Counted from the first letter of the stretch, positions 25,569 through 35,134 are shown. The stretch is DNA of 64,000 bases from Acinetobacter albensis (GCF_900095025.1 NZ_FMBK01000007.1:124001-188000), one strand, 5' to 3'. A program made the numbers and translations. Notes: a model not told the origin generated them from the letters alone.

Positions 25569-27985
25569 CAGTGCCTTGTATCACGTTCAAATTCAATCAA
25601 CATCGTATTTTGATGCTTTGAGAAATGAATACTGCCTTTTTCTATCGTCGTAACTAAAGGAATATTCAAAGCTTTTAAACGTGCTTCAAGTATGACACTT
25701 GGATGCCCGTAACGGTTCGTAAAACCTGCGGATGCAATAGCAATTTTCGGATTTAATTGTTTTAAGAAAGCATAGGCAGAACTATGCCGACTTCCATGAT
25801 GTCCAAGCACGAGCACATCAACCTTTAAATCAGGATAATCTTGTAAAATGTTATATTCAGTTTGCCATCCCGCATCGCCCATTAACAGAAAATTTTGATA
25901 GGGTTGAGCATTTTTTACTTGTAAATAAAGCACACAGGAATATTCATTTTTTTCATGTTTCGCATTTGCCAAATGTTCTTTACTTGGTGATAAAACTGTC
26001 ATTCTAATTTCATTATTTTGCCAATACCACTCCTGCCCTTGATGACAATAGTTAAACTGGCTTGACTCTGCTACGTCGATCTGTTCATTGGAATAGACCT
26101 GTTGAACCTTTAAATCTTGTTTAATGGTTTCATATGCACCGCTATGATCTTGGTCTAAATGAGTCAAAATCAGTTGATTTAACTCGCTTACCCCTTTAAC
26201 GGACAAAAATGGCAGAATAATTTGCTTACCGACACTAAATTTAGTTTCATCATAATTCCCACCTGTATCTACCATTAAAGTTTGTGCTTGATCACGAATA
26301 AAAATTGCTTGTCCTTGACCGACATCAAGCACAGACAATTCAAACCCATTTTTCGTCGAATCTATCAGAATGAATGGTAAAAAACATAAGATAGACCATG
26401 TTTTAGGAACAATACCACGGGGTAAAAATAGGATAATCAAACCTAAGCACATGCCCAGTAATACCCAAAAATTCATCGCAACAGGCTGTAATGTTGGTGA
26501 AAAAACATGATCTAAAATCTGCATAAACATGAGTAAGATAACGATACATAAATCATTGATCTGAAAAATAATGCTACCCAAAGGCTCAAAAATAAAATAA
26601 CCCAGTGCTGCAAGAATATCTAAAGGCACAATCACTACGCTAATCCACGGAATAGCAAACAGATTACTCAAAGGCGTAATCCACGCAATTTGTTTAAAGA
26701 AAATAATCATTAAAGGAAATAAGGCTAAAAATATTTTCCATTGGGCTTCGATTAATATTTTCAGTTGTATTTTGAGTGTTTGCGTCTTACTTTTTACCTC
26801 TGCCGTGCGGCTTTGCTGCTGTACAGTTTGATAAATTCTTAATAGTAAAAAACATGCACCATATGACAACCAAAAAGCCGCGGATAAAATACTGAATGGA
26901 TCAAAAATTAATAAGATAGAGGCACTCAATAGCAAAATACTGAGCGGTTGAATTTTTTGTTTCAATAGAATGAATGTACTGATTAATAAGCAACTCAGTA
27001 ATGTTCTTAGCGCGGGAATTTCAAATCCAACAAAGGCACAATAGAACAAAACACAGATACAAAACGGCACAATCAACAGATATTGCTTTGGCCATGTTAA
27101 ATAAAGATCAGGCCAATAACGACAAATTAAATGATGCGTCGCCCAACAGAATAACAAAGCAAAAATCAGTACATGTGGCCCAGAGATCGCCAATAAATGA
27201 CTCATCCCAAAACGTTGAAATAAATTTTCGGTATCAGCGTGAAGTAAACTTTGATCACCTGTTAACAGGGCTAACAGCAGTCCTTTATGTCGTAATGGTT
27301 GCTGATCAATAAAATTTCTTAAGGCCAAACGCTGTCGTTCTATGCCAAGTTTAATCTGCTGAAGATAACCATGCTGAGCTCTCAGATAACGACTATATCC
27401 TAAACGATAAATATCTTCCTCGGAGAGTTCTTGCACGGTTACAACTTTAAAACCTGACATAATATTTTGCTGGATATACCATTTTTCTTGGTCAAATGCA
27501 CCTTGAGTGGCATAACTGTGAGCAGGTCGCGTTTGACCTTGCATACGATAGTAATGCCCCAGTTCAAGTTTGGGTTGAACATTCAATACTGCTTCTTTTT
27601 TTTGAAATGTTTGCCATTGCACAACTTCACTATGCCGATTCAACACATGAACTTTTTGTTGAATCGATTGATCACTCAATTGATTCAAGGTTTTGATATG
27701 AACAATAATTTCGGTCTGTTCAGGCATTTTTTCTCGAAATTGCAACCGCTCATTCAGTTGAAGTGCTGCAAAATGCACACCCAAAGTGAGACTAAAAGTA
27801 AATGCTAAAACAAGTTGAAAAAATTTAAACCACAAAGAGTGAACTTTTTTAAAAATAGTCAGTTGCAAAATTAAAGTGAGAATCAAAAGAAAAATACTGG
27901 GCAGCAACAATAACTCTAGTGTAGGAAAACTTCGCCCCATTGTTGCAATACCAATTATCCAACCGACACATATAAATTGAATCAT
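25556..27985 (-). CDS. comEC: DNA internalization-related competence protein ComEC/Rec2
   Basis: Forms the inner-membrane channel for single-stranded DNA uptake in natural transformation. It has 809 residues. An N-terminal pair of helices is followed by the DUF4131/OB-like periplasmic domain (about 60-210). The Competence domain has many helices (GMSHLLAISGPHVLIF is its conserved core, near residues 260-275). The C-terminal metallo-beta-lactamase-like domain carries LDVGQGQAIFI, LTHLDQDHSGAYE and LVLGHHGSRHSS, the ligands of a nuclease-type site. It is apparently intact. It ends inside the octanucleotide repeat. Confidence 0.96.
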   Translation of the reverse strand: MIQFICVGWIIGIATMGRSFPTLELLLLPSIFLLILTLILQLTIFKKVHSLWFKFFQLVLAFTFSLTLGVHFAALQLNERLQFREKMPEQTEIIVHIKTLNQLSDQSIQQKVHVLNRHSEVVQWQTFQKKEAVLNVQPKLELGHYYRMQGQTRPAHSYATQGAFDQEKWYIQQNIMSGFKVVTVQELSEEDIYRLGYSRYLRAQHGYLQQIKLGIERQRLALRNFIDQQPLRHKGLLLALLTGDQSLLHADTENLFQRFGMSHLLAISGPHVLIFALLFCWATHHLICRYWPDLYLTWPKQYLLIVPFCICVLFYCAFVGFEIPALRTLLSCLLISTFILLKQKIQPLSILLLSASILLIFDPFSILSAAFWLSYGACFLLLRIYQTVQQQSRTAEVKSKTQTLKIQLKILIEAQWKIFLALFPLMIIFFKQIAWITPLSNLFAIPWISVVIVPLDILAALGYFIFEPLGSIIFQINDLCIVILLMFMQILDHVFSPTLQPVAMNFWVLLGMCLGLIILFLPRGIVPKTWSILCFLPFILIDSTKNGFELSVLDVGQGQAIFIRDQAQTLMVDTGGNYDETKFSVGKQIILPFLSVKGVSELNQLILTHLDQDHSGAYETIKQDLKVQQVYSNEQIDVAESSQFNYCHQGQEWYWQNNEIRMTVLSPSKEHLANAKHEKNEYSCVLYLQVKNAQPYQNFLLMGDAGWQTEYNILQDYPDLKVDVLVLGHHGSRHSSAYAFLKQLNPKIAIASAGFTNRYGHPSVILEARLKALNIPLVTTIEKGSIHFSKHQNTMLIEFERDTRHWLKR

Positions 27986-28070
27986 TATTTTTATAAACTA
28001 TTTTATTTGCTGCAATATTAAAGCCCACCAAGGTGAGCTTCAATCAATTTTTTAATTTATCGATCAATGT

Positions 28071-28754
28071 CTAAGTATCAATCCAGACACCATCTTGCAT
28101 ATGTAAGATGGAATCCCCAGCCTGCGCCAGTTGCTCATCATGCGTAACAATCAACATCGCCATATTGAACTCACTGCGTAATTCGCTCAAAAGCTCAAAA
28201 ATCTTCACAGCCGTTTTACGATCTAAATTACCCGTAGGTTCATCTGCCAGCATCAGTTCAGGTTTCGCTACCAAAGCGCGTGCCAAAGCTACACGCTGAC
28301 GTTCACCACCTGATAGTTCACCTGGTTTATGAGTCATACGATGTGACAATCCAACCCGATTGAGCAAGTATTCTGCCTGTTCCTTCGATTGTTTATACGT
28401 CGTACCTGCACGTAACATCAGCGGCATAGCCACATTTTCTAAGGCAGTAAATTCAGGTAGCAGATGATGGAACTGATAAACAAAACCAAGGTGCTGATTA
28501 CGTAAATAGCCACGTTCAGCTTCGCCCAAAATATCAAAACGCTGCTCATTCAAAAAGACTTGCCCTTCTGTTGGGCCATCTAAACCACCCAATACATGCA
28601 ACAAGGTACTTTTACCTGAACCACTCGACCCAACAATAGAAACGAATTCACCCGCTTTGACTTGTAAGGATAAATTCTTAATTACTTCTACCGTGGTTTT
28701 ACCATCAGTAAAACTTTTCGAAATATTTTTGGCTTCGAGGACAATATTACTCAT
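28071..28754 (-). CDS. lolD: Lipoprotein-releasing ABC transporter ATP-binding protein LolD
   Basis: The ATPase that powers release of outer-membrane lipoproteins from the inner membrane to LolA. I use the ATG at 28754 (227 aa, MSNIVLEAKNISKSF), because the conserved ABC domain begins here; it overlaps the lolC stop by eight bases. Walker A GSSGSGKST is at residues 42-50, the Q-loop is FVYQFHHLLPEFTALEN, the signature is LSGGERQRVALARAL, Walker B is LMLADEPTGNLD, and the H-loop is LIVTHDEQLA. Confidence 0.96.
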   Translation of the reverse strand: MSNIVLEAKNISKSFTDGKTTVEVIKNLSLQVKAGEFVSIVGSSGSGKSTLLHVLGGLDGPTEGQVFLNEQRFDILGEAERGYLRNQHLGFVYQFHHLLPEFTALENVAMPLMLRAGTTYKQSKEQAEYLLNRVGLSHRMTHKPGELSGGERQRVALARALVAKPELMLADEPTGNLDRKTAVKIFELLSELRSEFNMAMLIVTHDEQLAQAGDSILHMQDGVWIDT

Positions 28755-29982
28755 AACGTAAAGCCTCTGCAGGTTGAGTTTTCGCAGCGCGAAAAGCAGG
28801 ATAAATCGTTGCAAGGAAACTTAACAGTAATGATAGACACACAATGATCACGACATCTTGCCAACGTAAATAAGACGGTAAGTAATTGATAAAATACGCA
28901 TCGAATAAATTTAACCCAAAAGCACTGTTTAACCAGCCAATAAAGCCACTGATGCTAGAAGCAAAAATAATACCCAAAATAGCGCCAGAAACTGTTCCTA
29001 TCACCCCAATAATCGTTCCTTGTACCATAAAGATTCGAGTAATGGTGGATGGTGAAGCACCTAAAGTCCGTAAAATTGCAATATCTGATTTTTTATCAGT
29101 GACCACCATCACAAGCGATGACACAATATTAAAAGCAGCGACTAAAACAATCAGGAATAAAAGCAAGCTCACCATGGCTTTTTCCATCTGAATCGCACTG
29201 AACAGATTGCCATGTGTGAATGTCCAATTCGACGCATAAAAATTACTTGGTAAATCTTTGACAATATCATCAGCAACTTCTGGCGCACGGAAAATATCAT
29301 CTAGTTTTAAACGAATACCTTGTGCCCCATCTGGTAGCCGCAACAACGTTGAAGCATCGTTTAAGGCAATGTAACCCATCATCGAATCAACTTCGGCACC
29401 AATACTAAAAATACCCACAATTTTAAAGCGCTTGAAACGTGGTACCACACCAGCAGGTGATGGCGTAGCCTCAGGAAGCACCAAAGTAATATTGTCATTG
29501 AGACCCAATCCAAGTGAATCGGTCATTTGTTTACCTAAAACAATACCAAACTCACCTTTTTTAAGCTGGTCAATACTTCCTTCGACCATATGATTCTGAA
29601 TAATGGAAACGTTTTTTTCATATTCAGGTTCAATGCCTGAAATCATAATTCCAGCCACTTGCCCTTGTGCGGTGAGCATTCCCTGCAATTGGGTAAAGGG
29701 AGCTACACCTTTGACATGTTCGTGTTGTTGAATTTTCTTTGCAAGTTCTGGCCAATTTGTTAAAATTTGTGTTGAGGAAACAGTAGCTTGAGGTATCATT
29801 CCTAAGACACGGTTTTTCAACTCTCGGTCAAAACCATTCATTACAGATAAAACAGTAATAAGTACAGCCACACCTAAGGTGAGACCGATCATAGAAACCA
29901 AAGCAATAAAAGAAATAAAGTGGTTACTACGCCGTGCGCGGGTATATCTTAACCCTATGTACAGCGAGATTGGTTTAAACAT
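28747..29982 (-). CDS. lolC: Lipoprotein-releasing system permease (LolC/LolE/LolF family)
   Basis: A permease of the MacB/FtsX type with an N-terminal helix (about 22-48, SFIALVSMIGLTLGVAVLI), a large periplasmic domain, and three C-terminal helices (VSLLLFLIVLVAAFNIVSSL, then IIGVIGTVSGAILG and VVIIVCLSLLLSF). DKKSDIAILRTLGASPS is the conserved coupling segment. Only one permease gene sits beside lolD. In Acinetobacter and some other gammaproteobacteria a single hybrid protein, LolF, replaces the LolC/LolE pair, and this may be it. It is 411 aa and starts 23 bp from the divergent PilZ gene. Confidence 0.92.
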   Translation of the reverse strand: MFKPISLYIGLRYTRARRSNHFISFIALVSMIGLTLGVAVLITVLSVMNGFDRELKNRVLGMIPQATVSSTQILTNWPELAKKIQQHEHVKGVAPFTQLQGMLTAQGQVAGIMISGIEPEYEKNVSIIQNHMVEGSIDQLKKGEFGIVLGKQMTDSLGLGLNDNITLVLPEATPSPAGVVPRFKRFKIVGIFSIGAEVDSMMGYIALNDASTLLRLPDGAQGIRLKLDDIFRAPEVADDIVKDLPSNFYASNWTFTHGNLFSAIQMEKAMVSLLLFLIVLVAAFNIVSSLVMVVTDKKSDIAILRTLGASPSTITRIFMVQGTIIGVIGTVSGAILGIIFASSISGFIGWLNSAFGLNLFDAYFINYLPSYLRWQDVVIIVCLSLLLSFLATIYPAFRAAKTQPAEALRYE

Positions 29983-30005
29983 ACCATCAAGTCCAAGGAA
30001 TAATT

Positions 30006-30575
30006 ATGGAAAATATACAGCATCAAGAGCACAATACAGAACGCCGCGTTATGTCGCGTATAGATGCTGCTTTACGAATTAATTATCAGATTATTTCTGA
30101 TGATGTTGCACTTAATGATCCTTACGATTCAAACTTTGTGTTGCCACGTTATTTTCTACTACTCGCAGAATTAGATCAATTTGATCATGCTGTAAACTAC
30201 GAATTAGAACAATTAACTCAAAGAGATCAACAAATTGCTCGAATACTATCCTTATTCAATCAAAAATTAAACCTTATTACAGGTTCTTTGTACGACGCAA
30301 TTGTACAATCCATGTTACCCATTCCTGAGCATGTTAACTTTTCTGAGACAGGATTTAGTTTTTTTAATGAACGTCCAATTCAAGAAGGCACCTATGTTCA
30401 TGTGACTCTAAGTCATCCTGAAAATTTCTTTCATATTGCGGCAACAGCGCAGGTGGCGTATAGCCGTGAAGAAAATAATAAATTCCGTATTGGTGCTTAT
30501 TTTATTACTTTGCATCCACAAGATCGGGTCAAACTGTCTGAAAGTATCGCTTTAAGCAAACCTAAAGATGAATAA
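30006..30575 (+). CDS. PilZ-domain protein with a helical insertion
   Basis: A 189-residue cytoplasmic protein. The two c-di-GMP-binding motifs of PilZ domains are both present: RVMSR (RxxxR, residues 14-18) and NFSETG (D/NxSxxG, 111-116). The usual spacing between them is short; here about 90 residues of mostly helical, Leu/Gln-rich sequence (about 45-104) separate them. The final beta strands (IAATAQVAYSR, FRIGAYFITLHPQDR) complete the barrel. Tetrameric PilZ proteins with a coiled-coil insert are known in Xanthomonas; this could be of that kind. It is divergent from lolC by 23 bp. The output is unknown. Confidence 0.82.
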   Translation: MENIQHQEHNTERRVMSRIDAALRINYQIISDDVALNDPYDSNFVLPRYFLLLAELDQFDHAVNYELEQLTQRDQQIARILSLFNQKLNLITGSLYDAIVQSMLPIPEHVNFSETGFSFFNERPIQEGTYVHVTLSHPENFFHIAATAQVAYSREENNKFRIGAYFITLHPQDRVKLSESIALSKPKDE

Positions 30576-30577
30576 AC

Positions 30578-31489
30578 TTAAATATGATTTTTGATTTTTT
30601 GATTCAGTTTTCGACTTGTTTTAAGATCACGATAAAAGTAAACAAATAAACCAAAGAGTAAAATAAATGCACCGACAAAAACCATCACTGACAAAGCCTC
30701 ATGGTTTAAAAGTGCGCCAACCAGTAACGCAATAATAGGTGTCATGACTGTCGTCAACGATAATGTTGTAGCTTGAATATTTTGTACCAATTTAAAATAA
30801 CAGAACATTGCCAACAGTGAAGCCATCACAACCGTATAAAACAGCGCCATTAATGATTTGATATTCGGAATATGAGTCGGCGCATATTCCCAAATAAACG
30901 GCACGATACATAAAGCTATCGCACTTGAAACCATTATAGAACCCGTCGCCTGCGCCATGGGTTCAACTTGTGCATTGACTTTTTTAACCCAATAAATGGA
31001 CAGTGCATATATAAATACACTGATTAACATCAACGCAATACCAATTGGATTTACATGGTGGTTTTCACCCCCAAAACAAATAATTGCCAGCCCAATTACC
31101 GCGATCAGCATGCCTAGCCATTGCATTCGATTTAAACTTTGTTGAAAACCAAAACGTCCAATCAAACCCGCCATAATAGGTGCCAAACCAAACATTAAAG
31201 CAATGATGCCTGAGCTTAAATAACCTGTCGCAATATAAGTGAAAATTTGTGAACCGATAAAGCCTATCGCACCCGCTAAATAACTGTGCCAAGCTGAGCG
31301 ACTGGTCGGAAGCTTTATTTTCAAAATCACCAACAAACCAAGTGCCAACGGAAGTGCGATAAAAAATCGCAACACTAAAGCCCAAAGCAAATGAAGATCT
31401 GAAACGCTCCACACAATTGCTAACGGTGTGGTCGACCAAATAAAGACCAGTAAGGCATAGGTGAAAATAATATTTGCTTTAGAAGGCAT
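30578..31489 (-). CDS. EamA/DMT-superfamily transporter
   Basis: A 303-residue drug/metabolite transporter-type permease with ten predicted helices arranged as two EamA halves. The first half starts at FTYALLVFIWSTTPLAIVWS, and the second begins near IGIALMLISVFIYALSIYWVKK. SLTTVMTPIIALLVGALLNHE is the conserved end of the second half. The C-terminus is basic and cytoplasmic. Substrate unknown; metabolite or amino-acid efflux is common in the family. It converges on the PilZ gene with 2 bp between stops, and follows the YaiI gene with a 12-bp gap, probably co-transcribed. Confidence 0.87.
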   Translation of the reverse strand: MPSKANIIFTYALLVFIWSTTPLAIVWSVSDLHLLWALVLRFFIALPLALGLLVILKIKLPTSRSAWHSYLAGAIGFIGSQIFTYIATGYLSSGIIALMFGLAPIMAGLIGRFGFQQSLNRMQWLGMLIAVIGLAIICFGGENHHVNPIGIALMLISVFIYALSIYWVKKVNAQVEPMAQATGSIMVSSAIALCIVPFIWEYAPTHIPNIKSLMALFYTVVMASLLAMFCYFKLVQNIQATTLSLTTVMTPIIALLVGALLNHEALSVMVFVGAFILLFGLFVYFYRDLKTSRKLNQKIKNHI

Positions 31490-31501
31490 TATAGGCTCGG
31501 T

Positions 31502-31972
31502 TTACAGGGCAGTTTTGCGTTTCTGTTTTTGAATGGTTTGATCCAGTGCGCTTGAGAACTCACGTTTATCCCGTTCAGAAAGAGGTGGTGGTCCCCCAGT
31601 ATTCACGCCTGCCCCACGTAAAGAATCCATAAAATCTCGCAAATGTAAACGCGCTTTGACATTGGCTGTGGTGTAAATTTCCCCACGAGGATGAATAGCG
31701 ATGCCACCCTTTTCAATCACTTGAGCCGCCAAAGGAATATCCTGTGTCATCACAATGTCATTCTCTTTCATACGCTCAATAATTTCTTGATCTGCTGCAT
31801 CTGCCCCACTCATCACTTGAATGGAATTAATCCGAATGGAAGGCGTAATACCAACATTTTGATTGGCCACAAAAGTGACTTCTAACTGATAACGATCTGA
31901 AGCACGCAGGATGACTTCACGTAGAATTTTAGGCAATGCATCGGCATCTACCCAAAGTTTAAATGGCAGCAC
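31502..31972 (-). CDS. yaiI: YaiI/YqxD (DUF188) family protein
   Basis: A 156-residue UPF0178 protein, predicted to have a PIN-like fold. The N-terminus [20 protein letters not shown] contains the conserved DADALP acidic pair. [19 protein letters not shown] contains the later Asp. [13 protein letters not shown] and [20 protein letters not shown] are the family's typical C-terminal blocks. The biochemical role is not established. It is the first gene of a probable two-gene unit with the EamA transporter. Confidence 0.92.
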   Translation of the reverse strand: MLPFKLWVDADALPKILREVILRASDRYQLEVTFVANQNVGITPSIRINSIQVMSGADAADQEIIERMKENDIVMTQDIPLAAQVIEKGGIAIHPRGEIYTTANVKARLHLRDFMDSLRGAGVNTGGPPPLSERDKREFSSALDQTIQKQKRKTAL

Positions 31973-32232
31973 AAGACATCCATAACGAAAAATGAGGATG
32001 ACTTAGTCTAACAAATTCCAAATGATAATATGATGCTTAAATGGATTAATTCAGTGCAACTTTTTATATTCCATTCTGCTCAAGTGAGTTTTTAGCTCAA
32101 ATTAATCACAATTTTTTTGCTCATTTCATCATAATTACCTCAATTTTTATATTTGATCAGATTAATTTTCTGCTTCTGACTTGAAATTTAAGAATAACCC
32201 TCGATTTAATATACAAATACAATTTAATATTA

Positions 32233-33171
32233 ATGGTGAATATGAAAAATCAGAATAGACCAGAAGTGATCACCATTGACGATCAGAACTTTGGCAGCCA
32301 TGTTGAACATTGGAATTTACTGACCGATCAACCCTGTACAGAAGTGCCTAAATGGTTGGGTCTTGCCCTTGATGCTCCTGTTATGCCTATGGGCTTGTGT
32401 CAGGCAGAAAGCGATATGGATCAAGCAAGTTGGTTGATCCAAGGCCCGTATAAAGCGCCAGTACAAATGACCCAAGTCGTTGCTGTTGCAAATAATAAAC
32501 CACAATCGGTCAAAACCGCATTTCCAAGTTTCGAAAGTCCTTATAAAGTACCTGCAAGTATTGAGCGTATTATTTGTAACACCTCTAACTCCCAAGCGGT
32601 ACTGCGCTTAAATCTAGGCTCAAATACTATTGTTTACGCTTTTGACACATTATATAGCGTTAACCGTGAACACTATGAAAAAGACCAGAGTTATCAGGCT
32701 CAGCTCAACGCTTGGGCGTATGAATTAGAAGTTGTTTCTGATCATGAGCAATTGGTGGTAGATGATCCTGCCTCAATTAAACATCACCGTGCTTTAAATG
32801 ACATTTTGGCGGCTCATGATGGTGTTGCTCCACCAAATTTGCAGGAACAAATTGAGGCGTGGGAACCCAAATCCGATGATGATAAAGAACCTGTCACCGT
32901 CGACTTTTCAAAAATGGTGGCCTATCTGTATGGCGAAAATATGGGGCAAGAAGATGAAGCTTGGTTCCAAGGTAATATTGTTGGAAAAACCTCCATGCAG
33001 TTTATGGATCAAGACTATACCTTGTATGATGTCGCATTAATTCATGATGAAGACCAAGCAGCCACATTAATTCGAATTGCCACTAAAAATGCAGCGTATA
33101 AAAAATTTCAAATTGGCCAATTTATTCGTGGAAATTTGTGGATTCAGGTCAATATTTATACTAAAAATTAA
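32233..33171 (+). CDS. Acidic cytoplasmic protein of unknown function
   Basis: A 312-residue soluble protein with no signal peptide or membrane helix. It is rich in Asp/Glu/Gln and has several aromatic-rich blocks (EHWNLLTDQPC, YAFDTLYSVNREHY, FQIGQFIRGNLWIQVNIYT). I recognise no domain. The ATG at 32242 is an alternative start; neither has a clear ribosome-binding site. It is monocistronic: a long A/T-rich stretch lies upstream and a perfect 14-bp-stem terminator follows, which supports a real, separately expressed gene. Confidence 0.7.
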   Translation: MVNMKNQNRPEVITIDDQNFGSHVEHWNLLTDQPCTEVPKWLGLALDAPVMPMGLCQAESDMDQASWLIQGPYKAPVQMTQVVAVANNKPQSVKTAFPSFESPYKVPASIERIICNTSNSQAVLRLNLGSNTIVYAFDTLYSVNREHYEKDQSYQAQLNAWAYELEVVSDHEQLVVDDPASIKHHRALNDILAAHDGVAPPNLQEQIEAWEPKSDDDKEPVTVDFSKMVAYLYGENMGQEDEAWFQGNIVGKTSMQFMDQDYTLYDVALIHDEDQAATLIRIATKNAAYKKFQIGQFIRGNLWIQVNIYTKN

Positions 33172-33185
33172 TTAATCTTGACGTT

Positions 33186-33227
33186 CAGCTTAATATAAAC
33201 AGACAGTTTTTATATTAAGCTGTTTTT
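33186..33227 (+). terminator. Rho-independent terminator with a 14-bp stem
   Basis: CAGCTTAATATAAA (33186-33199) pairs perfectly with TTTATATTAAGCTG (33209-33222), then TTTTT follows, directly after the stop of the upstream gene. Confidence 0.85.
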
Positions 33228-33576
33228 GAAATAGCTCTGTTTTTTATTATTTTAATGTTTATTTATAATTCATCTCTGATAATTTAATATCATGAATTTA
33301 ACTTAACTAACTTATCCACAACTTAAATTCAAAAATGTGTTTTTATTGTTTGATTTCAACTCTACTGTTAAAACATATTTAATATTGTCAGTTTTAAACT
33401 TTGCATAGAGTAATACTCAAATAAGCAATATTTTTAGTTTTAAAAAGATTCATTATTATAAAATGGTGATTTTAACTGCCTATTTTTATTTGGCACTTTA
33501 TTTCATCAATTCTTTATGGTAAAAAGATAAGCTAGCAATATAAATTAACGATAAATAAATCGGAATAGAGTTTTCC
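33228..33576. other. A/T-rich gene-free stretch with one perfect DnaA-box sequence
   Basis: No credible ORF. TTATCCACA at 33312-33320 is a perfect consensus DnaA box. I saw no second box near it, so this is not an origin. The rest is very A/T-rich and should carry the promoter of the following small gene. Confidence 0.4.
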
Positions 33577-33717
33577 ATGAAAATCGTGCAAGAAGAAAAT
33601 ATACAGCAAGTTGAACATCAACTCATTAAACGTTTCCAATTAGACCCTATTTCATGTCTATTTTTTGTGTTGGGCATGTTTATGTCGGCTTATCTTTTGC
33701 ATCACTTCATTCTCTAA
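33577..33717 (+). CDS. 46-residue single-pass membrane peptide
   Basis: ATG AAA ATC GTG to TAA encodes 46 residues: a charged N-terminal half (VQEENIQQVEHQLIKRF), then one hydrophobic helix (SCLFFVLGMFMSAYLLHHFIL) to the end. AGAG lies six bases before the ATG. The amphipathic-plus-helix design and clean C-terminal membrane segment look like a genuine small membrane protein. No family is recognised and no operon partner exists. A longer frame overlapping its end (33665-33913) lacks a ribosome-binding site and is not supported. Confidence 0.5.
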   Translation: MKIVQEENIQQVEHQLIKRFQLDPISCLFFVLGMFMSAYLLHHFIL

Positions 33718-33983
33718 TTTTATTACGATATCCAAGACCTTAAATACCCTTATAAAATACCATTCCAATCCTTTATTAGAGGTCAAGTGTGACTTGAAGC
33801 GTCACAAGAAAAATATCATCTTAATCTTTAAAAGCATTTGCTTAGATGATTCATCATCAAATCTATTCACTTATTTCAAAGTAGAAGAAATTTATCAAAA
33901 AATTCTCTTTTAATCTTCAGACCTGTATAGCTTATTTATCGAATAAGTTGCTCTATTGGTAGCTAAGATACTGAATTAAAATT
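33718..33983. other. Gene-free stretch between the small peptide gene and serC
   Basis: Very A/T-rich. I see no supported gene or RNA here apart from the serC terminator at its end. Confidence 0.4.
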
Positions 33984-34019
33984 AAAAAAATGTCAGCCAA
34001 TTTTAACTGACTGACATTA
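33984..34019 (-). terminator. Rho-independent terminator after serC
   Basis: On the minus strand AATGTCAGTCA and TGGCTGACATT form a stem with one wobble and are followed by TTTTTTT. Confidence 0.8.
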
Positions 34020-34054
34020 TTCAACACATTTCAATTTATGGATTAAATGACCAT

Positions 34055-35134
34055 TTAACCATTACGTTTTGCAAAATCATCCATAAAGCTAACCAAAGAT
34101 TGTACACCTGCCAAAGGCACAGCATTATAAATACTTGCACGCATACCACCGACTGAACGGTGACCTGCAAGATTTAACAAATGATTTTCTTCGGCTTCTT
34201 TCAAGAATAATTTCTCTAGATCAGGATTTGCCAGAGTAAACGGCACATTCATAATAGAACGGTTCGGAACAGCGATTGGATTTGCATAAAACTCGCTAGA
34301 ATCAATATAACCATAAAGAAGATTGGATTTTTCTAGATTAATCTTGTGCATGGCATCTACACCACCCTGCTCAAGTAACCATTCAAATACCAAGCCAGAT
34401 AAATACCAAGCATAAGTCGACGGCGTATTTACCATTGAATCATTTTTTGCCTGAGCAGAATATTTCAAGATACTTGGAATTTCAGGTTTGGCTTGATCGA
34501 GTAAATCTTCCCGAACAATCACCAACGTTAATCCAGCAGGTCCAATATTCTTTTGCGCGCCTGCATAAATTAAACCAAATTTAGTTACATCAATCGGGGC
34601 AGATAAAATGCTTGAAGATAAATCAGAAATTAACGGTGCACCAACCTCAGGAATTCCTGCAAATTGTAACCCACCAATGGTTTCATTATCGGCATAATGA
34701 ACGTAAGCTGCATCATCCGATAAATTCCACTGACTTTGTTCACTAATCGCTAATTTACCATCGATGCTTATGCCTGCTTCTACAGTATGAATATCGCCAT
34801 AGCGCTTGGCTTCTTTTAACGCTTTTTCAGACCAAATTCCCGTATGGATATAATCAGCTTTGGTATTTTTACCGAGTAAATTTAAAGGAATGGCAGAGAA
34901 TTGTAGAGAAGCTCCACCCTGTAAGAACAATACTTTATAGTTCTCTGGAATATTCATTAATTGGCGTAAATCTGCTTCTGCTTTTTCTGCCACCGCGACA
35001 TAATCTTTACTACGGTGACTCATTTCCATGATGGAAAGACCCTTGCCATGCCAATCGAGCATTTCAGCTTGGGCTTTTTCTAAAACGGCAGTAGGTAATG
35101 CAGCAGGACCAGCACAGAAATTGTACGCGCGCAT
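34055..35134 (-). CDS. serC: Phosphoserine aminotransferase SerC
   Basis: A PLP enzyme converting 3-phosphohydroxypyruvate and glutamate to phosphoserine, and acting also in pyridoxal phosphate synthesis. I use the ATG at 35134 (359 aa, MRAYNFCAGPAALP), with GAAAGG upstream. FLQGGASLQFSAIPLNLL is the phosphate-binding block. The PLP lysine is in YAGAQKNIGPAGLT, and GHRSVGGMRASIYNA near the C-terminus is invariant in the family. It is divergent from the TolC-type exporter operon. Confidence 0.97.
   Translation of the reverse strand: MRAYNFCAGPAALPTAVLEKAQAEMLDWHGKGLSIMEMSHRSKDYVAVAEKAEADLRQLMNIPENYKVLFLQGGASLQFSAIPLNLLGKNTKADYIHTGIWSEKALKEAKRYGDIHTVEAGISIDGKLAISEQSQWNLSDDAAYVHYADNETIGGLQFAGIPEVGAPLISDLSSSILSAPIDVTKFGLIYAGAQKNIGPAGLTLVIVREDLLDQAKPEIPSILKYSAQAKNDSMVNTPSTYAWYLSGLVFEWLLEQGGVDAMHKINLEKSNLLYGYIDSSEFYANPIAVPNRSIMNVPFTLANPDLEKLFLKEAEENHLLNLAGHRSVGGMRASIYNAVPLAGVQSLVSFMDDFAKRNG

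Noticed and set aside
33665..33913. Plus-strand frame of 82 codons
   Set aside because: It overlaps the end of the better-supported 46-residue peptide, has no ribosome-binding site, and its composition is that of A/T-rich noncoding DNA.
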